Shown here: positions 1 to 6,264 of the stretch, piece by piece
Numbering within the stretch: the stretch's first letter is position 1
How the letters are laid out: every line of letters starts with the position of its first letter
Notes under the pieces: model-generated
Told to the model about the DNA's origin: nothing
What the model saw: the letters and a program-made list of their open reading frames with translations, nothing else
Databases searched by the model: none
Source of the DNA: an uncultured Clostridia bacterium
GTDB taxonomy: Bacteria; Bacillota; Clostridia; Oscillospirales; Acutalibacteraceae
Length of the DNA: 6,825 nucleotides
Direction: 5' to 3'
NCBI GenBank assembly: GCA_947174455.1
Contig: CAMWIZ010000045.1
Location: 1 to 6,825, forward strand
Program-made: the position numbers and the translations under genes

Positions 1-26
1 CCTATATATCATTAATCAAAATAACA

Positions 27-1310
27 TCATTCTTTCTCATTTAGATAATATTCCCTAAGCTGTGCGGCAAGGTATAACGAACCGCACACAAGAACAACAG
101 AATCTTTTGTTTCCTCTGCAAATTTCAATGCTGCTTTAAATGCATTTACCGCATTTTCGTCAGCAACTATATTGTCAAAATATTCGCTCGCAGTTTCTTT
201 TAGCTCTTCAGCAGTTTGGCGTCTCGGACTTTCTGCAACAGTTGTTGTAATAAGCTTATAAATTTTACCTTTAAGGACAGACAAAGCACTTCGGCAGTCT
301 TTATCCTTTAGCATACCCATAACACATATTATTTTTTTATCGCTCAAATACTTATCGACCGCACTTGACAAGGCCGCAAGTCCTCCGGGATTATGACCAC
401 CATCAAATATAACCATAGGATTATTTGACAAAAGCTCAAAGCGAGCCGGAATTTTTACACATTCCACTCCATTCCTTATCGCATCGTTATCTATGGAAAG
501 ACCGCGGCTGCGAAGTGCCTGAACGGCTGCCAGAACCAGTGCAAGATTGTTAACCTGATGCATTCCTACAAGGGGAAGCTTGATTTCCATACCGTCATAA
601 CTTACAATGCTGCCCGTAATATCCGATAACAGGACCGGAAGGTTGAAAGGTGTATAAAGTACGTTGTTTCTTTTTGAAGCTGTTTCGGTAACAACAGTAT
701 TTACACTGTCCTCTTGAAAAGCAAAAACAGTTGCACCGCTGTCCTTAATTATGCCACACTTCTCTTCTGCGATTTTAGCAAGTGTATCTCCCAATACGGC
801 TGTATGGTCAAGGGAGATTGATGTAATAACACTGCACAGCGGAGTTTTAATAACATTTGTCGCATCAAACTTGCCCCCAAGACCTGTTTCCAAGACTACA
901 ACATCTACTTCCTGCTCTGAAAACCACTCAAAAGCCATTGCTGTAACAAACTCAAACTCAGTTATTATTTTGTCCTCTGCACGAAGTCTTTCAACAAGCG
1001 GAAACAGCCTTTCAGTGAGTTCAATAACTTCCTGCTGAGAAATTTTGTTGAAATCAATCTGCATCCTTTCTCCGAACCCTGTAATATGCGGCGAGGTGAA
1101 AAGTCCTGTTTTATAGCCTGCCGCTGTCAATATACGAGCAGTCATATTTGAAACTGAACCTTTTCCATTCGTTCCCGCAACATGGACAAACTTGATATTA
1201 TCCTGCGGATTACCCATAAGCTGCAAAAGCTCTTCAATTCTGTCAAGTCCGAGTTTAGAACCGAAAACCAACAGTGAATCTATTTTTTCCAACGCTTCCT
1301 TATAAGTCAC
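27..1310 (-). CDS. folC: Folylpolyglutamate synthase / dihydrofolate synthase (FolC)
   Basis: Cytosolic Mur-ligase-family enzyme that uses ATP to add glutamate to folates; many bacterial FolC proteins also make dihydrofolate from dihydropteroate. The translation (427 aa from the GTG start, a normal length) shows the P-loop GTNGKGSV at residues 46-53, TSPH at 72-75, ETGLGGKFDATN at 141-152, SISLDHTAVLG at 164-174, the EEKCGIIK segment near 184 (where the family has its carbamylated lysine) and DGGHNPGG around 303-310 opening the C-terminal domain. I place the start at GTG 1308-1310: it has GAAAGGA eight bases upstream, and the protein then begins VTYKEALEKI, matching the usual FolC N-terminus. 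An in-frame ATG at 1338-1340 would add ten residues but has no ribosome binding site. The gene lies 64 bases after the PBP gene with no promoter seen between them, so it is probably the last gene of that operon. Whether it is mono- or bifunctional cannot be decided from sequence. Confidence 0.95.
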   Translation of the reverse strand: MTYKEALEKIDSLLVFGSKLGLDRIEELLQLMGNPQDNIKFVHVAGTNGKGSVSNMTARILTAAGYKTGLFTSPHITGFGERMQIDFNKISQQEVIELTERLFPLVERLRAEDKIITEFEFVTAMAFEWFSEQEVDVVVLETGLGGKFDATNVIKTPLCSVITSISLDHTAVLGDTLAKIAEEKCGIIKDSGATVFAFQEDSVNTVVTETASKRNNVLYTPFNLPVLLSDITGSIVSYDGMEIKLPLVGMHQVNNLALVLAAVQALRSRGLSIDNDAIRNGVECVKIPARFELLSNNPMVIFDGGHNPGGLAALSSAVDKYLSDKKIICVMGMLKDKDCRSALSVLKGKIYKLITTTVAESPRRQTAEELKETASEYFDNIVADENAVNAFKAALKFAEETKDSVVLVCGSLYLAAQLREYYLNEKE

Positions 1311-1374
1311 TTTAAAATTCCTTTCACTAAAAAACTGCATAATAACGCTTAAACTAAACTTTACATTGCTTCGC

Positions 1375-2769
1375 TTAGTAACCCCTTACCGCAATGGCAG
1401 ATGCCTGCAATGCGGCATTTGCAACAGGACCTGCTGAGCTGTAGCCAAAGCCGCCATGCTCAACGCAGACGGCAAAAGCCAGCGGACAATCTTCCTCTGT
1501 AACAAAGCCTACAATCCAGCCGTCCTCTGCTCCTGTGCCGGTTTCCGCTGTACCCGTTTTTGCCGCAACCGCAAGACCTTCAAACATACTGTCGCCGTAA
1601 TGGTCGCTGACGGTGTATCTCATAATCTCCGAAAGTTTATCGGCAGTTGTACTGCTCATCATGCGTTCTCCTCTTTTGCCCTTTGTTGAGTTTGACACCA
1701 AATCTTTATAATTCAAAAATGATGTTACACTCTCTATCATATACGGTTCTGTCGGTGTACCGCCGTTTGCTATCGCTGAGCAAATCATTGCCATATGCAT
1801 TGGGTTTACCATGTCGGTATATTGACCAACTCCGGACCATGCCAAGGCTGTAGTGTCCGCTTCGCTAACATCATATTTTGACACGGCAAGCGTATTGTCA
1901 TCAACTGTAAAGGTTTTGTTGCAGCCAAACATCTCTGCATACTCTGTCATCTTATCCGCACCCAGTTCAACTGCCAATTCCGCAAAATAAATATTACACG
2001 ACTCTGCCATTGCCTGTTTAAGATTTATTTCACCGTGAGGTTCTACACATGTTACAACCTGTCCGCCAATAATTTTGCTACCCTCACAATAAAGATATCG
2101 CTCCTCGGCATTGTTTATATTATCCAGTGCTGCTGCCGTTGTTATTATTTTAAAGGTAGAACCCGGAGGATAAGTAGAGCTTATCACATTATCCAAATAT
2201 ACACCCTCGTAGGTATCATCGCCCTCTATAATTTCGGGAGGAGCATACGGGTCATAGGCAGGCGTACTCACTTTGCAAATAATCTCACCTGTTTTATAAT
2301 TATACACCACACAAGCACCGTTGTAACCTCTGCTTACCATTGCATTGTAAGCCGCCGCACAAGCATTAGAATCAAGTGTAAGTGTTATATCGCTGCTGCT
2401 TTTGAATGATTCGGGCAGTCCCAAACCCAATATAAAGTTATAACCGGTAAGTCCCGTTCTGTACATACTCTGCACTGCGGTGCTTATATTTGTGCTGTCA
2501 TCACCCACAGAATGAAGCATAGCAAGTCTTGTGCTGTAGTCATCGGAATAAACTCTGTCACCGTCAATGCTTTGAGCAAGAACGTTTCCATTTCTGTCGT
2601 ATATTATACCCGCCTGTGCAAGACCTGTTACTGAAATATGAGCGTTCATCGGCATTTGTGCCCATTCTGAGGAATGTATAATAAGCCTTACTGTAAAATA
2701 CCCCAGTCCTATAAAAAAAGCATACGCTATAAACCAAATCATAACTGATCTTATCAAAGATTTCTTCAT
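1375..2769 (-). CDS. Class B penicillin-binding protein (peptidoglycan transpeptidase), PbpA-like
   Basis: Membrane-anchored D,D-transpeptidase that cross-links peptidoglycan stem peptides outside the cell. One N-terminal membrane segment (about residues 7-30) is followed by a short dimerisation-type motif, AGIIYDRNGNVLAQS (53-67), and a transpeptidase domain from about 127. All three catalytic motifs are intact: STFK (204-207, nucleophile S204) within YPPGSTFKII, SCN (257-259) and KTGT (404-407), followed by GWIVGF. At 464 aa it is shorter than typical FtsI or PBP2 (roughly 550-700 aa), resembling the compact PbpA type with a reduced N-terminal pedestal. ATG 2767-2769 is preceded by AGAGGCGG at good spacing. 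It follows the SEDS fusion gene by 101 bases, the classical arrangement for a SEDS glycosyltransferase and its cognate PBP. Beta-lactams would be expected to acylate it. Whether it acts in division, elongation or sporulation cannot be told from sequence. Confidence 0.95.
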   Translation of the reverse strand: MKKSLIRSVMIWFIAYAFFIGLGYFTVRLIIHSSEWAQMPMNAHISVTGLAQAGIIYDRNGNVLAQSIDGDRVYSDDYSTRLAMLHSVGDDSTNISTAVQSMYRTGLTGYNFILGLGLPESFKSSSDITLTLDSNACAAAYNAMVSRGYNGACVVYNYKTGEIICKVSTPAYDPYAPPEIIEGDDTYEGVYLDNVISSTYPPGSTFKIITTAAALDNINNAEERYLYCEGSKIIGGQVVTCVEPHGEINLKQAMAESCNIYFAELAVELGADKMTEYAEMFGCNKTFTVDDNTLAVSKYDVSEADTTALAWSGVGQYTDMVNPMHMAMICSAIANGGTPTEPYMIESVTSFLNYKDLVSNSTKGKRGERMMSSTTADKLSEIMRYTVSDHYGDSMFEGLAVAAKTGTAETGTGAEDGWIVGFVTEEDCPLAFAVCVEHGGFGYSSAGPVANAALQASAIAVRGY

Positions 2770-2804
2770 AACCTATCCGCCTCTTTGTAGTAAGCTTTTC
2801 AGAA

Positions 2805-2856
2805 TTGCACCGCAGACTGTCTTGCCAAACTGTGGCAAAACGGTCAAACGGTGCAG
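2805..2856 (-). other. Long imperfect hairpin between the SEDS and PBP genes
   Basis: Within the 101-base gap, 2806-2812 pairs with 2849-2855 (TGCACCG/CGGTGCA), 2815-2820 with 2840-2845, and 2822-2827 with 2833-2838 (TTGCCA/TGGCAA) around a five-base loop. In the minus-strand RNA the central block has one A-C mismatch, and U-G at 2839/2821 joins the two inner helices. No T-run follows, so this is not a normal intrinsic terminator; it ends about 20 bases before the PBP ribosome binding site. It could be an mRNA stability or processing element, or a protein binding site. Confidence 0.6.
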
Positions 2857-2870
2857 ATTTCGTTTCTGTT

Positions 2871-4580
2871 TTAATTAAAAATACCCTCGTGCTTTACAGC
2901 ATAGGTTCTCTCGTCAGCCGCTTTTATAAATGCCATAAGTCCCCAGCAAGATATCATACTTGAACCGCCGGCACTGACAAACGGAAAAGTTACACCTGTA
3001 AACGGCAGAATATCGGTTGCACCGAAAATATTCAAAGAAAGCTGGATAATAAGCAGACCTGCGGCACAACAAGCCGAAATTGAATAAAACGTACTGCGGC
3101 TTCTTGTTGTAATTGCCCTTGCATAGAGCCCCAAATATCCAATAGCTATGGCCAAAACCAAGCCGACTATCAAACCCAGTTCCTCACACACTATACCGAT
3201 AACGACATCACTTTCGGAAGCAAACAATTCCTTGCAAAAGCCGTTGCCCAAGCCTACACCGAATAATCCGCCGCTTGCACAATAAATTAAGGCTCTTGCC
3301 TGCTGAAAGCCTTGGTCATAGATGTACTCTTCATCAAAGCAGTGCCGCCACGCATTAAAACGCTCAGAAATGTATGGCTTAAATCTAAGCACAATAGTTG
3401 ACGCAAACACAGCAGACGAAATTGCAAGTATAATGGTCTTTAAGTCACCCGAACGCATAAACGCAATCAGCAAAAAGGTTGCGAAGAAAATAAGTGCTGT
3501 ACCAAAATCACCCATAAGTGCCAATGCACCCACACACATTGCAGAGAAAATAATAAATCCAAGCAAGTCCTTTTTAGTTTGTAGCTGGTCAAGTGTTGAT
3601 GCACCGACAAATATAAATCCGACCTTTACAAACTCAGACGGCTGTATGGAAATACCTGCAATGGTAATCCAGTTACCTGCACCGTACTGCACCCTACCGA
3701 ATATAAGGTTAATAGCAAGCAGTCCCAGTGAACCTATATAAATCCATCTGCTCCAACGAGTTACTCTGTCGGGAACCTCCATAAATTTTATAAGGAACTC
3801 AAACAGTATTATACCCGCAACAGCGGAAACAATCTGAACTATTGCCTGACGCTCAGTTTGGTGAACTGAAATTAACACCCCGACACTCGTCATAAAGAAG
3901 GCAAGACTCTCAATTTCAAAGTTAACCCTTTTAAATATCAAAGTAGATACAATATATGTCGCCCACATAAGAGCTATCATAATTATACCGTAAATTGACG
4001 GTTTCAGGTCAATGACTCCCGACGATATACTTTCAGCCGTCAGACAAGCCTCTGCCGAAAGCAAACAGATGAAGAATGAGATTAAAAACAACAGCATTTT
4101 CGGGGAAATACTTCTCTTTCCATTTGGCTTAAAAAACCATGACCTTGACGACGGACCTTCAAACTCCTCAGCACGTTTTACAGTAAGAACAGTTGAACCA
4201 ATTCTAATTTTGTCATCAAGGTAAATATTAGTTCTGCCATTAGTTTTGGTACTATTTACGTAGACACCTGCCTTTGAACCGGTGTCTGTGATAATCCAAC
4301 CGTTGTCACGTCTGAGCAAAACTGCGTGTTCCCTTGAAACTGTGTTATCGTCAAGAAAAATATCACACCGCTTGCTTCGTCCTATTGAGTTTTCCCAATA
4401 CAAAACGGGTATTGCTTTCTTTGTTGTTTCATCAAACAGCATAATAAGCGGATGCTCATCTCTGCGGTTATGTCTGAGTGACGAATATATTTTAACTACA
4501 ATAAATATTGCAACAATAGGAACTGCAATTCTAAGTATGACTACCAGCAAATCTAAAGCAAATGATGTTATGTCACCCAT
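2871..4580 (-). CDS. FHA domain fused to FtsW/RodA/SpoVE-family (SEDS) peptidoglycan glycosyltransferase
   Basis: Integral membrane protein expected to polymerise lipid II into glycan strands with a partner class B PBP, which is probably the next gene. Residues 10-32 form one extra N-terminal membrane segment. A forkhead-associated domain follows (about 45-135) with phosphothreonine-binding residues GRS (67-69), SREH (82-85) and N109 in GVYVNS. From about 160 comes a SEDS domain with many membrane segments. SEDS hallmarks are NWITIAGISIQPSEFVK (303-319), D458 in ESDVVIGIVCEELG (aligning with the catalytic aspartate) and TGVTFPFVSAGGSS (528-541, with alanine where tyrosine is usual). The extra segment should leave the FHA domain in the cytoplasm. 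Total length, 569 aa, equals a full SEDS protein plus about 150 residues. ATG 4578-4580 has a strong AAAGGAGGG upstream. FtsW- or RodA-type cannot be assigned safely, so no symbol is given. The FHA suggests regulation by a Ser/Thr kinase (inference). Confidence 0.94.
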   Translation of the reverse strand: MGDITSFALDLLVVILRIAVPIVAIFIVVKIYSSLRHNRRDEHPLIMLFDETTKKAIPVLYWENSIGRSKRCDIFLDDNTVSREHAVLLRRDNGWIITDTGSKAGVYVNSTKTNGRTNIYLDDKIRIGSTVLTVKRAEEFEGPSSRSWFFKPNGKRSISPKMLLFLISFFICLLSAEACLTAESISSGVIDLKPSIYGIIMIALMWATYIVSTLIFKRVNFEIESLAFFMTSVGVLISVHQTERQAIVQIVSAVAGIILFEFLIKFMEVPDRVTRWSRWIYIGSLGLLAINLIFGRVQYGAGNWITIAGISIQPSEFVKVGFIFVGASTLDQLQTKKDLLGFIIFSAMCVGALALMGDFGTALIFFATFLLIAFMRSGDLKTIILAISSAVFASTIVLRFKPYISERFNAWRHCFDEEYIYDQGFQQARALIYCASGGLFGVGLGNGFCKELFASESDVVIGIVCEELGLIVGLVLAIAIGYLGLYARAITTRSRSTFYSISACCAAGLLIIQLSLNIFGATDILPFTGVTFPFVSAGGSSMISCWGLMAFIKAADERTYAVKHEGIFN

Positions 4581-4586
4581 TCTTTT

Positions 4587-4646
4587 CCCTCCTTTTAGCT
4601 AAGAGCCTCGCCCCAACCTACAAGCTAAAAAAGCTTGACCAAGGCT
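4587..4646 (-). promoter_or_regulatory. Structured leader with alternative folds around the ribosome binding site
   Basis: In the RNA of the fusion gene, fold one combines a closing helix AGCCUUG (4646-4640) with CGAGGCU (4610-4604) and an inner hairpin CAAGCU/AGCUUG (4637-4632 with 4626-4621) with a five-U loop. This leaves the Shine-Dalgarno (4594-4587) free. Fold two pairs UUUUAGCU (4630-4623) with AGCUAAAA (4600-4593), extended by two G-U pairs into the first G residues of the Shine-Dalgarno. The two folds share bases and exclude each other, as in translational switches. I match it to no known riboswitch class, and A/U-rich pairing may be fortuitous. Confidence 0.35.
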
Positions 4647-4687
4647 TTATAAATCTCTACTTATGTTTTCCCTTAATTTTCTTTAAT

Positions 4688-4711
4688 CCTTAAAAGCAAA
4701 AAGCTTTAACC
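4688..4711 (-). repeat. Hairpin with U5 loop, partly similar to the hairpin at 4617-4640
   Basis: In the transcript this 24-base stretch folds as AAAGC/GCUUU around a run of U. It begins GGTTAAAGC and ends TTAAGG. The stretch 4617-4640 is also 24 bases, begins GGTCAAGC, ends TGTAGG and has a U5 loop. The similarity is imperfect (15 of 24 without gaps, counted by eye). They may be two degenerate copies of one element in the same leader, or A/T-rich coincidence. Confidence 0.3.
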
Positions 4712-4744
4712 GTCTGTTAACAGCAGCACTGTACATACTTTTAA

Positions 4745-4753
4745 ATTATAACA
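4745..4753 (-). promoter_or_regulatory. Extended -10 promoter for the FHA-SEDS / PBP / folC operon
   Basis: On the minus strand this reads TGTTATAAT, a perfect TATAAT with the extended -10 TG. No convincing -35 is seen at 16-18 bases. Transcription would begin near 4738 and give a leader of roughly 157 nt. A perfect 10-bp palindrome, CTGTTAACAG (4714-4723), lies just inside the transcript and could be an operator. The site is downstream of the 4800-4834 terminator, so it fits as the start of the next unit. Confidence 0.5.
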
Positions 4754-4799
4754 CAGAATTTATGAAATTACTATAAAATGAGTGTAAATTCCATTTAAC

Positions 4800-4834
4800 A
4801 AAAAGCACTCCACAGGAATGTCCCATGGAGTGCT
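4800..4834 (-). terminator. Intrinsic terminator of the zinc-ribbon / membrane-protein unit
   Basis: Perfect 9-bp stem AGCACTCCA (4834-4826) with TGGAGTGCT (4812-4804), containing a small inner GGA/TCC helix and followed on the minus strand by TTTTT then G. There is no T-run on the plus side, so it works for leftward transcription only. It lies 134 bases after the stop of the membrane-protein gene. Confidence 0.85.
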
Positions 4835-4968
4835 GTAACTACATCTAAAAAATCATATTGAACATTACATTATAGTATGTTAAAGATTTATCATCAAATG
4901 TATTTCTTCGGTTGAATTTTTTTAAACCATAATTCGTCACTACAGTTTTAATTATAAAACCTTTCAGA
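4835..4968 (-). other. A/T-rich 3' untranslated stretch with a possible internal promoter
   Basis: This is the terminator-side part of the 388-base gene-free gap (4581-4968). I see no convincing gene. It holds an AT-rich palindrome (GTTTTA-ATTA-TAAAAC, 4945-4960) and, on the minus strand, a promoter-like pair: TTGATG (4897-4892), 17-base spacer, TATAAT (4874-4869). A transcript from there would start near 4862 and meet the terminator after about 60 bases. Confidence 0.35.
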
Positions 4969-5445
4969 TTAGTCCTTTGTGAGAGAAACGTTGCTGTCAC
5001 TGCCGTTTTCTGCAACTTTACCCTCATAGTGCTTTTCCACAATGCTGTCTACTATAGGAACATTGAACAACCCCTGTGTAAGCGACTTTAAAGCCATAAC
5101 AACAAACAGGAACTTTTCAATAACAGCAAGAGCAGTACGGACAAATGAAACCAAACCCGGGAGCAAAGGCAACGAAAATCCGCCGCCGAAAATCCCAAAA
5201 AACGAACTGATAACACTTATAATGTCAGGGATAAAACCAACAATCGAATCTGCTAAAATAAATACCACCATGATGGCAAAAATCTTAACTACCGACTTTC
5301 TCAGCCATTCGTTCTCCTCAAAAAGAAGAACGTAACCCATAATAACTATACCAACAAAGAATCCTACACTTCCGCCGAGAAGTGCCGCAACAGCTGCTAT
5401 CGCCGACAAAAAACCTACTGAAATACCAAGCTTTGTTTTCTGCAT
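4969..5445 (-). CDS. Small multi-spanning membrane protein of unknown function
   Basis: I do not recognise this 158-aa protein. It is strongly hydrophobic: predicted membrane segments by eye are about 7-24 and 27-42, then 52-70, probably 72-90, and 97-120. A charged stretch, EENEWLRKS (43-51), follows the second segment. A Gly/Phe-rich turn, FFGIFGGGFSLPLLPG (82-97), precedes the last one. The soluble tail (about 136-158) is polar and acidic/serine-rich. There is no signal peptidase site and no catalytic motif that I can see. ATG 5443-5445 has an excellent GGAGGG seven bases upstream. The gene follows the zinc-ribbon gene by 33 bases and precedes a terminator, so the two are very likely co-transcribed and may work together at the membrane; that functional link is inference only. 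Confidence 0.85.
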   Translation of the reverse strand: MQKTKLGISVGFLSAIAAVAALLGGSVGFFVGIVIMGYVLLFEENEWLRKSVVKIFAIMVVFILADSIVGFIPDIISVISSFFGIFGGGFSLPLLPGLVSFVRTALAVIEKFLFVVMALKSLTQGLFNVPIVDSIVEKHYEGKVAENGSDSNVSLTKD

Positions 5446-5478
5446 CTCTATACCCTCCGTATGAAAATATAATCTAAA

Positions 5479-6078
5479 TTATTTAGACAAATCTACACTT
5501 CCGTTGTTTTCTGCCGAAACAGTAACATCACTCATCGGCTCTACATTAACAGGCACAGGAATACTGTTTACAGGGGCTGTAAAAGCAGTCTGTACATTGT
5601 TTTGTACGGGTGCCTGCGACAAGGTATATCCACAGGAATCACAAAAAGCACTGCCAATGTTTACAGCTGCTCCACAGTTGGGGCAGTTGCCTACCAGTGA
5701 GTTTGGCAAAGGTTCTGGCATTGGTTCCGGAACTTTTGAACCGCAGGCTGTACAAAACGCTGCATTTGCAGTAACCTCTGCACCACAGTTCGGACACACC
5801 TTTATACCCTTAACCTTGCGAATTTGCTCCTTATAACCCTCTATCCTTGCCAACGCATCACGAATAGCAAGAATAGCGTCACGGTACTCAGAAGCTTCGT
5901 TATCCTTGTTGCTTTCAAAATAGCTTTTGCCTATCTGATTATAGAGATTATTTATTTGTTTCTCCTCATCTGAGATACTGCTGTTAAGCTTAGCTGTTTC
6001 AGCAAAAATCCTTGTTTGTTGAGAAACTTCTTGTCCTGCCTGAGAAAGCTTCTTACCTAAATTATCAAAAAATGCCAT
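5479..6078 (-). CDS. Double zinc-ribbon protein with N-terminal helical region
   Basis: 199-aa soluble protein of unknown function. The N-terminal half (about 5-90) is polar and probably helical or coiled-coil (MAFFDNLGKKLSQAGQEVS, then alternating charged and hydrophobic residues to IRKVKGIKV). It is followed by two zinc ribbons: C95/C98 with C109/C112, and C132/C135 with C146/C149, each of CPNCGA...FCxxCG form. They are separated by a proline-rich linker, PEPMPEPLPNS (117-127). The C-terminal 50 residues are low-complexity, rich in Val, Pro, Asn and Ser, and probably disordered. I recall zinc-ribbon-domain proteins with this kind of N-terminus as common in Clostridia, without an assigned role. 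ATG 6076-6078 has AAAGAGG upstream. It is the first gene of a two-gene unit with its own promoter and hairpin leader. The paired cysteines suggest structural zinc binding; nothing indicates an enzyme. Confidence 0.9.
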   Translation of the reverse strand: MAFFDNLGKKLSQAGQEVSQQTRIFAETAKLNSSISDEEKQINNLYNQIGKSYFESNKDNEASEYRDAILAIRDALARIEGYKEQIRKVKGIKVCPNCGAEVTANAAFCTACGSKVPEPMPEPLPNSLVGNCPNCGAAVNIGSAFCDSCGYTLSQAPVQNNVQTAFTAPVNSIPVPVNVEPMSDVTVSAENNGSVDLSK

Positions 6079-6110
6079 TGTTTTCTACCTCTTTCATATA
6101 ATTATTATCC

Positions 6111-6170
6111 GACAGCAAAGTCACATTGTGTACTGCTGTCAGAGTCTGTTTGTAAAACCAAACAAACTCT
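6111..6170 (-). promoter_or_regulatory. Tandem hairpin leader of the zinc-ribbon gene
   Basis: Two hairpins of exactly 30 nt abut each other in the 5' leader. The first in the RNA (6170-6141) has a 12-pair stem, AGAGUUUGUUUG with CAAACAGACUCU, and a six-base loop; its only non-Watson-Crick pair is U-G in the minus-strand RNA and would be C-A on the other strand. The second (6140-6111) has GACAGCA/UGCUGUC and an inner CAC/GUG. No T-run follows either, so neither is a terminator. They fill most of the space between the predicted start site (about 6178) and the Shine-Dalgarno. Role unknown. Confidence 0.65.
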
Positions 6171-6184
6171 AAACTTCCTTTATC

Positions 6185-6213
6185 ATTCTACCATAAAAGG
6201 GCAATCTTTGCAA
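6185..6213 (-). promoter_or_regulatory. Promoter of the zinc-ribbon / membrane-protein unit
   Basis: Minus-strand TTGCAA (6213-6208), a 17-base spacer, then TAGAAT (6190-6185) preceded by TGG, an extended -10. This is a good match to a housekeeping sigma-70/sigma-A promoter (4/6 and 5/6). Predicted start is near 6178, giving a leader of about 100 nt. Confidence 0.65.
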
Positions 6214-6226
6214 TACTTCCTTATTC

Positions 6227-6264
6227 AAAAAATAAAAAAGCAAAACTATGGGTTTTACTTTTTT
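6227..6264 (-). terminator. Intrinsic terminator of the SseB-domain gene, overlapping its stop codon
   Basis: On the minus strand GTAAAAC (6258-6252), loop, GTTTTGC (6246-6240) form a 7-pair stem with one U-G. A-U pairs on both sides lengthen it, and a long T-rich tract (6239-6227, one interruption) follows. The TAA stop (6257-6255) lies inside the 5' arm. Confidence 0.75.

Noticed and set aside
2035..2409. 124-aa plus-strand reading frame
   Set aside because: It is antisense to the PBP transpeptidase domain and has a composition typical of a shadow frame.
2842..2847. Minus-strand TTGACC as a -35 box for the PBP gene
   Set aside because: No -10 hexamer occurs 16-18 bases downstream; the bases belong to the hairpin stem.
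3322..3741. 139-aa plus-strand reading frame
   Set aside because: It lies wholly antisense to the SEDS domain, whose conserved motifs fix the coding strand; no recognisable product.
4581..4740. Leader of the FHA-SEDS gene as a known c-di-AMP or c-di-GMP riboswitch
   Set aside because: I could not find the conserved core sequences of those classes; the structure is short and A/U-rich.
4945..4960. Perfect AT-rich palindrome after the membrane-protein gene as a terminator
   Set aside because: Weak A-U stem with no T-run on the minus side; the 4800-4834 structure is far better.
4845..5042. 65-aa minus-strand reading frame overlapping the end of the membrane-protein gene
   Set aside because: Its start lies inside the well-supported 158-aa gene in another frame, with no clear ribosome binding site, and its second half is A/T-rich untranslated sequence.
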